The position numbers were made by a program, and so were the translations under genes. The notes under the pieces are model-generated. The model had not been told where the DNA came from and did not search any database. It saw only the letters and a list, made by a program, of their open reading frames with translations. A DNA stretch of 58,850 nt, from positions 1-58,850 of the forward strand of contig UBUL01000003.1 in NCBI GenBank assembly GCA_900468625.1, in the 5' to 3' direction. This DNA comes from Hyphomicrobiales bacterium. GTDB taxonomy: Bacteria; Pseudomonadota; Alphaproteobacteria; Rhizobiales; Rhizobiaceae. Shown in pieces: positions 1 to 8,410 of the stretch. Numbering within the stretch: position 1 is the first letter of the stretch; every line of letters begins with the position of its first letter.

Positions 1-2
1 AA

Positions 3-143
3 CTTTTGCGAAGCGCGCAGCTGGCAGAATTGGGCAACGCCACTCACACACTCCGGGTGATCTATCCAGAAATAGAGGCGGTCGCTCGACGGTACATGTA
101 CGAAACCGGGGTGACAGAGGGATTACCAGCCTCGTGGAGATGA
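3..143 (+). CDS. 3' end of a CDS that begins before the window
   Basis: An open frame runs from the left edge to a TGA at 141-143, giving 46 residues ending in GLPASWR. It contains no internal stop, and a GTG-started frame overlaps its last 10 bases. No family is recognised, and the frame could be chance, so confidence is low. Confidence 0.3.
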   Translation, partial: LLRSAQLAELGNATHTLRVIYPEIEAVARRYMYETGVTEGLPASWR

Positions 144-561
144 GGTTTGTCATAGGAGACCTCCAGAACGAGTCGTTAGGGGCTACCGCCGAACTCCTCG
201 CGACCGAGACCTTTATCTTCGTAAATCTGTTTGCCATCGACTATGCCTATAGGGCGTCATATGACACAAGCAAACGCGGTCGAAGGGCGTTTGCGAAAGT
301 CGCCAACCGTCACCAGGTCTGCCACGGCATCTCTTCTGAGTTTGACGAGATGCACGTGGTCAACGCCCTGACATTGCTGTCATCTCCGTGGTTGTCGGCC
401 AGTTCATGGTGAAGGAGGGGAAGCGGCTTGCAAAGGAAAACCAGAAAGTCCTTCAAACGTTCAACCAACAGCGGAGCGACATCAAGGAAATTAATCGGGA
501 GATGCTCTCGCTAATCGTGTCCCTTCGAACCGGCGTCCCTAACACCAAGGCAGACGTCTAG
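134..561 (+). pseudogene. Unrecognised small protein, probably frameshifted
   Basis: A GTG-started frame (134-412) encodes 92 residues with no family resemblance I know. It runs into a short nonsensical tail. Around 372 a second frame opens that reads like a protein: a hydrophobic segment (IAVISVVVGQFMV) followed by a charged, coiled-coil-like stretch (KEGKRLAKENQKVLQTFNQ) and a stop at 559-561. That second frame has no good start of its own and begins just after a stop. The simplest reading is one gene of about 140 codons with a frameshift near 345-375. A sequencing error or two unrelated frames are alternatives. Confidence 0.35.
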
Positions 562-706
562 CTAAGTCGAACTCTTTGGTTGGCCAAATAAGTCGGAAAG
601 AGCCTCAAATATTTCGCTCTATCTCTCCTCAAGCGCATTTGCTGCTCTCCGGAACCGCCAAAGTTTATAAGGACATAATTTCTAAACGATACGCAACGAG
701 GCAAAA

Positions 707-934
707 GTGAAAATCATTCTGTCGCTAGCGGCACTCCTTTTTGGACTAGCAACTCTTCTCTTCATTGGCTTGGTACTGATTGCCGAAATTAACTGTCCTA
801 TAGGATCCTGCCGTGGGCCCGACGGAGACATATGGATGGGTGCATACATAGTCGGCATTTTCTACCTACCGGTGCTCGCAGTCGTTATTTTGTTCGCTCT
901 TGTAGCTAGGGTGGCTCGCTCGAATGCGAAATAG
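707..934 (+). CDS. Small two-helix membrane protein
   Basis: The 75-residue product has a GTG start at 707 with a GAGG five bases upstream. Residues 3-28 and about 46-68 are strongly hydrophobic, so it should cross the inner membrane twice. A short loop between them carries two cysteines (NCPIGSC). No family is recognised. The gene stands alone; the next gene is convergent. Confidence 0.6.
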   Translation: MKIILSLAALLFGLATLLFIGLVLIAEINCPIGSCRGPDGDIWMGAYIVGIFYLPVLAVVILFALVARVARSNAK

Positions 935-1109
935 GCTTTGATGACATAAACTCTGTCACAAATCCCCGGTCCTACAGGTTCGTTCTCGCCAAGATTTACG
1001 CCATTTGAGCAAACGACGCCGACCCTGGACACCAACAGTCCGTTGCAATCGACCCGGTCGCCGCCTCTACGAAGCCTTAGGTCCTGCGACGCACCTGCAA
1101 ATGCAAAGC

Positions 1110-2033
1110 TCATTTGAACCGCAGTCTATCCACTAACTGTGCCCACCGCCTTCGCAGGAAATTTGGCTCAGCTTCGGACGCGGTTGCCAGCATGAAATCG
1201 GGCAACGGTACATTTGGCATGTTGTCGTACGCTTTAAGGATGGTCGCCAGCGGCGCCAAAGTCTGGTCGCGGTCCCAATAGACGATCTTCAACCATGTGG
1301 CCGCACGTGTATACTGGCCGGCTCCCAACCAGGTTTCCTCGAGATTGGCCTGCAACATTCGCCGCCCGGCCTCCAACAGTTCATCTTCGCCGAATCGCGC
1401 TCGCCCTAACTTTTTTAGGCAAAGCGCATAAGCAAAAGCTCGTGGTTTTAGCGCTGTTTTGAGCGATGGGTTTTTCGGCTTTAAGTGTCGCTCATATTCC
1501 TCGACTGCGGTGTCGTACTGGCCGGCCTGGAGGCTGAACGCCATAAAATCATCGAGAGTTCCGTCGATCAGCAGCCTCCGTGAACTATACGGCAGGCCCT
1601 TGATTTCCTGAGGAACGAAACGTTGCAGCTTGTAATCGAATTTGTCGACACCGAGTACCTTGGTAAAGCCGGTTCGCATATATTCAATTTCTGCATCTTG
1701 TGCGATCTTCCACGATGCTTCGTCGTTTCCTTTACCGTGCATCCACTGGCCAAGAGCCTTGGCCCAGTGCAAAGTCTTGCGGTGGGAGCAGGGCAAAGAA
1801 CCAAACCGCTCCTCTTCTTTTCCCTCGATGGCCTTGTCTAGCCATTCGAGCGCCCGAGGAAGAACGGATGCTATTTGCTTTTCATGACGCACCAGCCACG
1901 CACAGATAACTTCACGAATGTCATGCACCGCAAAATTGCCCATCGGCCTTGCGGGATCGAATTCTGTACGAAGCCGATGGGCGATAGTCCCATCAATCAC
2001 CTCGTGCATTCGAACGGGATTGAATTTCTTCAA
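1110..2033 (-). CDS. Uncharacterised 307-residue helical protein
   Basis: The protein is unrecognised. It is rich in Trp, Arg, Lys and Glu, has no signal peptide or membrane segment, and appears mostly helical, with TPR-like spacing of aromatic residues in its second half (QAGQYDTAVEEYERHLK near residue 173). The start used is TTG at 2033 because a GGAGAC lies six bases upstream; an in-frame ATG (MHEVIDG) at 2009 is the alternative. It is encoded downstream of repC on the same strand after a 311-base gap, so it may be read from its own promoter. An immunity or accessory role is possible but nothing in the sequence proves it. Confidence 0.6.
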   Translation of the reverse strand: MKKFNPVRMHEVIDGTIAHRLRTEFDPARPMGNFAVHDIREVICAWLVRHEKQIASVLPRALEWLDKAIEGKEEERFGSLPCSHRKTLHWAKALGQWMHGKGNDEASWKIAQDAEIEYMRTGFTKVLGVDKFDYKLQRFVPQEIKGLPYSSRRLLIDGTLDDFMAFSLQAGQYDTAVEEYERHLKPKNPSLKTALKPRAFAYALCLKKLGRARFGEDELLEAGRRMLQANLEETWLGAGQYTRAATWLKIVYWDRDQTLAPLATILKAYDNMPNVPLPDFMLATASEAEPNFLRRRWAQLVDRLRFK

Positions 2034-2344
2034 AACTGTCTCCGCTAAATGGGAATGAAATTCGAAACTTCGCTGGCACCGAGCTCTTCGTACGCGGTGC
2101 TCCCGCTCCTATGCTGACGAGGTGTTGTTCGATGTCGAGGACCGGAGCCGCGACGAAACCGGCAGCCTTTTGCCATGCACATAAAGCCAATAGACCTCGA
2201 CCAGTTAAATCGCTCAGCTGGCACCTCACACGGTACTTGCGACATCCATACACGCTGGTCGTTCCAAGCAGGTTAAGGCGATGGACCAAATGTCGGAAGC
2301 AGCCGACAATGTGCTGGATAGAAGCAAGTAGTACGCCAAGACGA
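2034..2344. other. Intergenic region downstream of repC
   Basis: The 311 bases between repC and the next minus-strand gene hold no frame I would call a gene. Frames crossing it on both strands are overlapping shadows without ribosome sites. No terminator hairpin followed by a T-run was found. Confidence 0.4.
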
Positions 2345-3625
2345 CTAAGAAGCCTTTCGGGACGGCGTTCCGTTCAAACGCATCAATGCCATCAACATTG
2401 GACCGATCGCAAACTCGCCTGCTTCGGTGCGCCGCGTCAGATCACGGAGATATCCCCCTGCCGAGTTGATGTGCCCTCCCCTCTCCAGAATGCAGGCCAT
2501 CACGGTCGCAGCATTCTCCGGACCCATTGCTAGGCAAGCATCCTGATATACCGACGGACTGACTCCGAGCATGGTTCGAACGACAACGGCGGCACTCATC
2601 AGGTCTCGCCATTTTTCGATCCGCCCTCCTGGGCCATAGTCGGCAATCTGCGGGCAAGCCTGCAGCACCATCCCAAGCGGAAACGATTTCAGGTCGCCAC
2701 TCACGCCAGTCGGCCGATTTGGCTTCCAGCCTCGTACCTCTACTCCAGAAACCTTCACATCCCCATCCAAGGTCGCGGCTCGATCCACCAAATTTGCGCC
2801 CTGCTTCATTTCGGAAGCTGGTTCAAAGTCAGAAATGGATTCGGGGTTTGAATTCTGTATGTGGCGCTCAATTTGAGACTCATTGGCGTCTATTTTTGAT
2901 GTTTTCGTCTGCGTTTCCAATCGATTGATGATCTCTTCGCGAAGCAACGACATCTCATCGAGTGCTGACGACAGATGTTCGATCCCTGCAGCGCGAGGAA
3001 TGCGAGCGACGATTTCACGGAACATTGCCGCGATCATCTCCCAATCACCAGCAGCGCCTTCTTCTGCGGCCATGTTGATCAGCTTGGCAACATCGCGGCG
3101 GCAAATGGTCAGTCGTTCTCTGGTGGCCCTCAGGCGTTCGCGATCCGCAATCGCTTGAGCTGCCAGTGCCTCGATCTCCTGCGCTCTCGCCAGCAAGGGC
3201 GCCAACGAGAAGCCGAACGCCTCCGACACGTCCCCTGCCCCGTCGCGACGAGCATAACGCTTGCCGTTGGCGCTGTCCTTCCGAATGATCAATCCGGCCT
3301 CCACCAAGCCCGCCAGGTGCCGCCGGAGCGTCGCTGCTGTCATGCCCCGGGCGCGGATAGAAAGCTGGGCATTAGAGGGAAACACGATCAGGCCGCGTTC
3401 TTCCGACAGCTCATTGTCCGGATAGAACGTCAGCAAAGCATCGAGAACGGTCAAAGCCCGGTCGGTAACACCCAGCGCCGGTCGCGCTTCGCAAATTGCT
3501 CGAAAGAGCTTCCATTTGTCCCGTATGACCCCCGGTTCAATCTTCTCTGCGATCTGTTGGGCTGCCAACATGGCAAAAGACATCGGTCGCCGCCCAAACG
3601 GCGTCGATACACTTCCACTCTCCAT
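2345..3625 (-). CDS. repC: RepC, repABC plasmid replication initiator
   Basis: RepC is the replication initiator of repABC plasmids; in this family the replication origin lies inside the repC coding sequence. The 426-residue product has the usual length. It begins with the family's conserved block (GRRPMSFAMLAAQQIAEKI), followed by a winged-helix part (about residues 30-120, with the characteristic FPSNAQLSIRARGMTAATLR) and a C-terminal RepC domain (QACPQIADYGPGG.I..W.DL). It is the last gene of repA-repB-repC, separated from repB by 195 bases that carry a countertranscribed RNA. Start ATG 3625, preceded by AAGGTGAAGGG. Confidence 0.97.
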   Translation of the reverse strand: MESGSVSTPFGRRPMSFAMLAAQQIAEKIEPGVIRDKWKLFRAICEARPALGVTDRALTVLDALLTFYPDNELSEERGLIVFPSNAQLSIRARGMTAATLRRHLAGLVEAGLIIRKDSANGKRYARRDGAGDVSEAFGFSLAPLLARAQEIEALAAQAIADRERLRATRERLTICRRDVAKLINMAAEEGAAGDWEMIAAMFREIVARIPRAAGIEHLSSALDEMSLLREEIINRLETQTKTSKIDANESQIERHIQNSNPESISDFEPASEMKQGANLVDRAATLDGDVKVSGVEVRGWKPNRPTGVSGDLKSFPLGMVLQACPQIADYGPGGRIEKWRDLMSAAVVVRTMLGVSPSVYQDACLAMGPENAATVMACILERGGHINSAGGYLRDLTRRTEAGEFAIGPMLMALMRLNGTPSRKAS

Positions 3626-3719
3626 TTCCCTTCACCTTTCAAAAGGCAAAAGAAATCCGCTCACCAAAACGGTGCCAAAGACTCTTGACTGTGATTCGTG
3701 GAAATGCGATTCTCGATCT

Positions 3720-3770
3720 TGCTAGAAATCTGAAGAGGGCTTCCACGGGCGACCGTTTGGGGGCCTTTTT
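3720..3770 (+). ncRNA. ctRNA, antisense RNA controlling repC (inc-alpha type)
   Basis: The repB-repC gap carries signals for a short transcript antisense to repC mRNA. A -35 (TTGACT, 3685-3690) lies 17 bases from a -10-like GATTCT (3708-3713). The transcript would end in a hairpin with arms GGCTTCC (3738-3744) and GGGGGCC (3759-3765) followed by TTTTTCTTTT; the A/G run before the stem can extend pairing into the T-run. A length of about 50 nt is close to the known repABC ctRNAs, which repress repC and set incompatibility. The 5' end is estimated from the promoter. Confidence 0.8.
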
Positions 3771-3775
3771 CTTTT
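3738..3775 (+). terminator. Rho-independent terminator of the ctRNA
   Basis: Arms 3738-3744 and 3759-3765 pair over seven positions including two G-U pairs, with a 14-base loop, followed at once by a T-rich run. It is on the strand opposite repC. Confidence 0.75.
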
Positions 3776-3820
3776 GCGGTTTCGATCCTTTCCTTGTCAG
3801 TCACAGCGGCATGGCCGCAG

Positions 3821-4837
3821 CTATGATTTCCTGGTTGCTAGATAGCTCGCATGAAGTTCACGCAGTTGCTCCACAACGTATTCTGCGAATTCCGGCGTAG
3901 CCTTGTCATCGAACCGCAAGGAGACTTTCGTCCCTTTGCGTTCGACTGAAGCGAGCTTCACGCCTTGCTCTGTCTTGATAGATTCAGCGGGGCTGCGGGC
4001 TGGTTTGGCCGACAGTGCAGAAAGCACTCTTTCGAAACGGGCATCCGAATCCAGCCCTTTGAACTTCGGATCGGCTATGATCTTGTCGACCGCATTCGCG
4101 TTCGCTCGCGCCAACATCTCAGCCAAACCAACCCAACGCGGGCGGCCTGCCTTCGGTGCTGGCCCAATGGCCTCAACAAGCTCTCGCGGAAGGGAATGGC
4201 CCAACGCCATCAGGCGAGATAGTTGGGTTTTCTCCATGCTGAGTGCAGTCATGATTACGCGGCGGTCGTAGCCCTTCGCTTCAAGAGCCAGCGCGAACAT
4301 CGCTCGCTCGATATAGCTGAGATCAGCACGAGCGCTGTTCTCCTGCCCCTGAACAACCACAAGCTCCTCGTCCGTCAGATGCTGAACAACCGCCTTAACC
4401 TGTCTGCCGAGTTGAGCAAGCACACGGACGCGACGATGGCCGTAGGCAATCTGGTATCGGTCTGTTTTAGTCGGGTGGGGCCGAACAAGGATCGGGCTCT
4501 TCTGTCCAGTATCGCGAATAGCCTCATAAAGCCGCTCGTAGTCTTCGCCGTCGTGCGCGAGACGATCCGCGACGAACGAACCTTCGATTTTCGCCGGATC
4601 AAGTTCAACGACTGCAGAACCTGCGGCAATTATTGCGCGGGCTTGATCTGCTGCCGTCGCAATATGGCCGAGTGATCGCCCCATTGCTCCAACAGCGCCA
4701 GACCGAATATGCTGCAGTTTCTTTTCTTCTATTCCGGATTCAGTCTCGCCAAGCGGCACGGATTCGTCAGAGTTGCCATGTGGCAACTCCTGCTCGCGCC
4801 TGGAAAGCATAGCTCTGAGAGTGTCCTTGCGGCTCAT
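3821..4837 (-). CDS. repB: RepB, ParB-like plasmid partition protein
   Basis: RepB binds parS centromere sites and works with the RepA ATPase in plasmid segregation. The 338-residue product has an N-terminal ParB nuclease-like domain (near 60-150, with LVRPHP and YGHRRVRV), a helix-turn-helix region (about 155-210, MTALSMEKTQLSRLMALG) and a C-terminal RepB part. Its ATG overlaps the repA stop codon by four bases (ATGA), indicating translational coupling. A parS-like palindrome is embedded in codons 17-22 of the gene. Confidence 0.96.
   Translation of the reverse strand: MSRKDTLRAMLSRREQELPHGNSDESVPLGETESGIEEKKLQHIRSGAVGAMGRSLGHIATAADQARAIIAAGSAVVELDPAKIEGSFVADRLAHDGEDYERLYEAIRDTGQKSPILVRPHPTKTDRYQIAYGHRRVRVLAQLGRQVKAVVQHLTDEELVVVQGQENSARADLSYIERAMFALALEAKGYDRRVIMTALSMEKTQLSRLMALGHSLPRELVEAIGPAPKAGRPRWVGLAEMLARANANAVDKIIADPKFKGLDSDARFERVLSALSAKPARSPAESIKTEQGVKLASVERKGTKVSLRFDDKATPEFAEYVVEQLRELHASYLATRKS
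4771..4788. promoter_or_regulatory. parS-like palindrome inside the 5' end of repB
   Basis: The sequence AGTTGCCATGTGGCAACT is a perfect 8-bp inverted repeat around a 2-base centre. It differs only at that centre from the site upstream of repA. It fits the repABC parS pattern GTTNNCNGCNGNNAAC except at the central dinucleotide. Its place within repB coding sequence is inferred from the operon. Confidence 0.75.
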
Positions 4838-6048
4838 GCGGCTCTACCCCATGCTTCACGGATCAGGGATTCAATTTCACCGTTCACGGCGTCCAGTGAC
4901 TCCATGGCGCGATCGTACGTAGACTTCGAAAAGTTCTCGCGGCCGACTTCGTATAAGGTCTGCTTCGAGAGTCCCGCATCGGAAACCGCCGTCGATTTCA
5001 ACATTGCATTCGTCAACACGCGCTCACGAAACAAGGACCGCATGAAGCCCACCATCTGCGTTTGCGGCCCGTCCGAGGGCTCATAGCGTGTGACGACGTA
5101 TCGGATGAAATCGTAATCGAGGTCTCCGCCAGATTCCTGAACGACACTGAGAAGGTCGGAAGCCATAAGAAGGAATTGGCACATCGACATGACATCGAGC
5201 ATCTGCGGATGGGCGGTGATAAGGAGGCCAGTGGACGCGCACAAAGCGCCGAGGGTCAAAAAGCCAAGTTGCGGCGGGCAATCCAGCACCATCACATCGT
5301 AGTTGTCGGCCACTGATCCGAGAGCTGACGCAACGCGACCAAAGAAGGGCTCGCCTGAATGTTCAGCAAGCGCACGCGGTGTGTCGTGCTCAAACTCCAT
5401 CAGCTCAAGGTTTCCAGGAACGAGATCGAGGCCAGGAATATATGACTTGCGAATAACCTCGCTGAGCGGGCGCCGCATGTCGTCATAGCGAACAGCAGCG
5501 TACATTGTCTCGTTGGTGCCGATGTCATATTCGGGTTGGTAGCCGTGAAGGGCCGTCAGCGATGCCTGCGGATCGAGATCGACAGCAAGGACGCGGTAGC
5601 CCTGGAACGCGAGATATTGGGCGAGGTGAGCGGCTGTAGTTGTCTTTCCTGAGCCGCCTTTAAAGTTGACAACCGCCATGACCTGGCAATGTTCGTCGCC
5701 TTTGCGGTGAGGGACGTATTTCCTGCCCTTAGAGTTTTCGTCAAGTACACCGCGAAGTTCGTTGATTTGATCGAGGGTATAGGAACGGCGACCACCTTGG
5801 CTGATCGCTGGCTGCGGGCCCTTGCCATTGAGGGAGAGTTGCCGGAGATACGCGTCCGCGATCCCGATAAGCTTCGCGGCTTCGACAGAGGAGAAGGACC
5901 GCAACGTTTTCTGGGCAACTGGCGGGAAGAGCGCGGCTCGCATGGCCTGCAATTCCTGTGATAGCGCAGCACCATCACCTGCGATAACATCAGTCATCGG
6001 GCGCTTTGGGCTCAACATTGCTATGTGCTGACTACGAGCCTTTGCCAT
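4834..6048 (-). CDS. repA: RepA, ParA-like partition ATPase
   Basis: RepA is the Walker-type ATPase of repABC partition and autorepresses the operon with RepB. The product has an N-terminal MerR-like DNA-binding region (AKLIGIADAYLRQLSLNG) and a deviant Walker A box (NFKGGSGKTTTAAHLAQ), followed by DLDPQASLT and a Walker B-type LDCPPQLGFLT. The start used is ATG 6048 (MAKARSQ), with a GGAG 13 bases upstream. An upstream TTG at 6078 and an internal ATG (MLSPK) are alternatives. First gene of the operon. Confidence 0.95.
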   Translation of the reverse strand: MAKARSQHIAMLSPKRPMTDVIAGDGAALSQELQAMRAALFPPVAQKTLRSFSSVEAAKLIGIADAYLRQLSLNGKGPQPAISQGGRRSYTLDQINELRGVLDENSKGRKYVPHRKGDEHCQVMAVVNFKGGSGKTTTAAHLAQYLAFQGYRVLAVDLDPQASLTALHGYQPEYDIGTNETMYAAVRYDDMRRPLSEVIRKSYIPGLDLVPGNLELMEFEHDTPRALAEHSGEPFFGRVASALGSVADNYDVMVLDCPPQLGFLTLGALCASTGLLITAHPQMLDVMSMCQFLLMASDLLSVVQESGGDLDYDFIRYVVTRYEPSDGPQTQMVGFMRSLFRERVLTNAMLKSTAVSDAGLSKQTLYEVGRENFSKSTYDRAMESLDAVNGEIESLIREAWGRAA

Positions 6049-6623
6049 AACTACGAAAATTCTCCGGGATGATTGCAAACTTCGTAGGGAAGATGCCCCG
6101 AGTCGGAGAGATTGGCAAGAAAATAAGGGTTAAAGAAAAGTAAACGGAAAAGCCAGCGGGATGGCAGTCAATCCAATTGAAAGTTGCCAGGTGGCAACTC
6201 GTCGTTTCGATTAGCCGTCAGTGAGCTGAACGTATCGATTGCGAAGCGAACAACTCGGCCGTCGGGCATAGGACCTATATCGACAACGGAAAGATTTGCT
6301 CGCGCGTCATTGAACAAGTTGATCTTCGTTGCAACATACAAGCAGCGTTTATAGACATACCGGCATGACAGACCCGAAGGTAGTTGTTGCTTCCACTGTT
6401 GCTGCGGCCTAAGTAGTGGCTACTGCAACCCGCAAACCGTCGGGCAAATAGATAAGTTCGGTGCGGATGTAGCAAAGACTGTTTGTCTGCTCTCGTTTCC
6501 GGTAAAGAGCCGGAATTTACCTTGAGCAATAAGCTCGGATTCGTTCCGGCAACCAAATCGTTGGTCCAGAAATTCCGCCGTGTATATCTCGGAAAATCTG
6601 CTAAGATAGTTTAACAAATAGCG
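6049..6623. other. repA upstream region
   Basis: This gap separates divergent repA and the zeta-toxin-like pair. It holds the upstream parS-like palindrome (6182-6199) and must contain the repABC promoter, but no convincing -35/-10 pair could be chosen. The minus-strand frame at 6275-6556 has no ribosome site or protein character and is not called. Confidence 0.5.
6182..6199. promoter_or_regulatory. parS-like palindrome upstream of repA
   Basis: AGTTGCCAGGTGGCAACT is a perfect 8-bp inverted repeat with a 2-base centre, about 130 bases upstream of the repA start. Both arms are identical to the site inside repB. Such GTT..AAC palindromes are the known RepB (ParB) binding sites of repABC plasmids. 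Confidence 0.8.
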
Positions 6624-6824
6624 ATGGACTCCTACATGCTTTTGGAATTGCTTGATAAACACTGGGTGAGGGTACACCGCATTGGTCTCGACGCCGAGAG
6701 GCGTGGCGAGAAAATCGGTATGAAACCGTCATGGGATGAAAGCGACCAGGTCAAGCGTCCTAGTATCAGAGCCAAACCAATCACAAAGGTTCGTCAGCAG
6801 CGTAAAAAAAAGGCTGCGGGCTGA
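6624..6824 (+). CDS. Small basic protein, putative partner of the zeta-like toxin
   Basis: The 66-residue product has a helical N-terminus (MLLELLDKHWVRVHRIGLDAE) and a very basic C-terminus (KVRQQRKKKAAG). It ends seven bases before the start of the zeta-toxin-like gene, so the two are surely co-transcribed. Position, size and charge suggest an antitoxin or DNA-binding autoregulator. I do not recognise the family, and no strong ribosome site precedes the ATG. Confidence 0.55.
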   Translation: MDSYMLLELLDKHWVRVHRIGLDAERRGEKIGMKPSWDESDQVKRPSIRAKPITKVRQQRKKKAAG

Positions 6825-6830
6825 CATTGG

Positions 6831-7436
6831 ATGTTGAAGCCGTTTTGCACGATCCTAGCGGGACCAAATGGCTCCGGCAAATCCTCCATATACGAAAAGC
6901 TTCAGCCTCCAGGTAAGTTCGTCAACGCTGATGAAATCGCAAAGGCGTTGCCTGCTGATTTGGAAGGTAGCGCTCGTCAAGTGAAGGCCGGTCGACTCGC
7001 AATCGATCGGATCAACAAACTTATCGACGCGAAGGAGGACTTCACGTTCGAAACGACTCTGAGCAGCCAGCATTCATTGGGCGTCATGGAGCGAGCGAAG
7101 GCTGCGGGCTTCCACGTCAGTATTCTTTTTGTAGCGCTCGATAAGCCTGAACGAAACGTCGAGCGGGTCCAGTTTCGAGTTGCTGACGGCGGACACGATA
7201 TCCCAACGGACACAATTATCCGACGGTATGAAGCTTCGTTTCGAAATCTCAGTAAAGCGCTTCAGATTGTCGACGAAGGCGTGCTGATCGACAATTCCAA
7301 AAAATTCCCCCGATGGGTGATTAAAACCAAAGCCGGGCAAATCATTGAAATGCAACGTGTGGCGGGATCGAAACTCCACCGAAGGTTCGCCGAAATTGCA
7401 GAAAAGGTATTGCCATTATCTCTCGAAGACGAGTGA
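6831..7436 (+). CDS. Zeta-toxin-family P-loop kinase
   Basis: Zeta toxins phosphorylate UDP-N-acetylglucosamine-type precursors and block cell-wall synthesis, and are used for plasmid maintenance. The 201-residue product opens with a P-loop (LAGPNGSGKSSIYEKL, residues 9-24). Then come VNADEIAKAL (about 32-41) and FTFETTLSS (about 68-76), a zeta/AAA_33 hallmark, then IRRYEASFRNL in the lid region. Its position beside repABC and the short upstream partner fit a post-segregational killing module. The substrate is not shown by the sequence. Confidence 0.85.
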   Translation: MLKPFCTILAGPNGSGKSSIYEKLQPPGKFVNADEIAKALPADLEGSARQVKAGRLAIDRINKLIDAKEDFTFETTLSSQHSLGVMERAKAAGFHVSILFVALDKPERNVERVQFRVADGGHDIPTDTIIRRYEASFRNLSKALQIVDEGVLIDNSKKFPRWVIKTKAGQIIEMQRVAGSKLHRRFAEIAEKVLPLSLEDE

Positions 7437-7789
7437 CCCAGCGCACCCGTATACGGGCTCGCCCCCAGGAGCCTATCCCAATCAATCGCCCCGGGCGCTC
7501 AATTAAACTTGGGCTCCGAGATTGGCGTTTCTCCTCGCGTTCGATCGGGAAAATCCCGTCACTGACGAGCCTTGCCGCCCATCTCGGCCCTCTTATCCTC
7601 TTCTCTTGGTTTCTACAGAACTGACGCAGCCTGGTTCTGCATGGAGACCCACACATCACCGACATGAATCTCAGCTATCTGTTTGATTCAAGCCGTTCAA
7701 CAAACACTCCGAGGCTTCTTGGTTTCCGATAATGTCCCACCTCAATGCCTCGACCAGCAGCGTCTCTAGCCAGCGCTGGATAATCAGCT
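7437..7789. other. Gene-poor degraded stretch
   Basis: No frame in this stretch resembles a protein. It continues into relics of an SDR and a recombinase, so the region reads as decayed accessory DNA. Confidence 0.45.
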
Positions 7790-7931
7790 CTTTGCCGGGA
7801 TAGTCCGCAACGCATGGCGGCCTGGCACAGCGCCATAACGCCGATCGTGTTGGTTTCGAAAAGCTGTCGAATGAAGGACATTGGCATCGCCTCGAACGCA
7901 CCGACCCCGCCAAGCCCGGCATTGTTGGGGG
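7790..7931 (-). pseudogene. Fragment of a short-chain dehydrogenase/reductase
   Basis: On the minus strand the frame reads NNAGLGGVGAFEAMPM and then a helix ending RQLFETNTIGVMALCQA. This is the NNAG motif and the following helix of a classical SDR. The frame loses resemblance after the last of these. The N-terminal nucleotide-binding part and the catalytic YxxxK are absent, so this is only an internal relic. Confidence 0.7.
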
Positions 7932-8099
7932 GAGGGGAGGGCAGGTGGAAATAGCTTGACGAGCGTAGCCTTCCTTCAGTCTCGTCGCCCAGCCGATCGA
8001 TGGTTTTTTGAATGAATAGCGGGATCGGGTGCTTTGCCCTCGGACTTCATGTCCAATCACGGCTAACGGCGGCATCCTGCCATCAAAATGCGCTGCCCG

Positions 8100-8216
8100 A
8101 TCGCTGGCCGTGTCGCGACTGCTCTGTCGCCTCCGGGAAAGGGACGCCGCGGTTGGCCGCTTCCGTCAGGTATCCCGACCGCAGCCGTTGTGCCAAGATT
8201 TCCGCCGGTTCCAAAC
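8100..8216 (-). pseudogene. Relic of a tyrosine recombinase C-terminus
   Basis: The minus strand encodes LRSGYLTEAANRGVPFPEAT and then EQSRH. It matches the active-site segment of the intact recombinase at 10669-11835 (LRSGYLTEAANRGIPLPEAM) almost residue for residue. The frame breaks just after the conserved histidine, before the catalytic tyrosine. It is a partial direct copy, on the same strand, about 2.6 kb away. Confidence 0.8.
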
Positions 8217-8410
8217 CTAGGAACGCGCGGACAAATAAACCAAAGTCGAATGGGCCTATCGAGGAATGTATTGCGAGCCTATAGACCTACAAAGTATTAT
8301 ATGTTGTGAAGCAACGGTTGTAATTATACGCCAGAAATGCAAGTATGCTCGCGAAGTCTGAAAGCGTATTTTGTTGTGTTTGACCATCTCTAATCATGGG
8401 AGGGAATGGC

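Noticed and set aside
2111..2533. 140-codon plus-strand frame across the repC end
   Set aside because: Shadow of repC and the adjoining gap; Arg/His/Pro-rich composition typical of antisense frames.
6275..6556. 93-codon minus-strand frame upstream of repA
   Set aside because: No ribosome site, Cys- and Ser-rich sequence without protein character, and it overlaps the region expected to hold the repA promoter.
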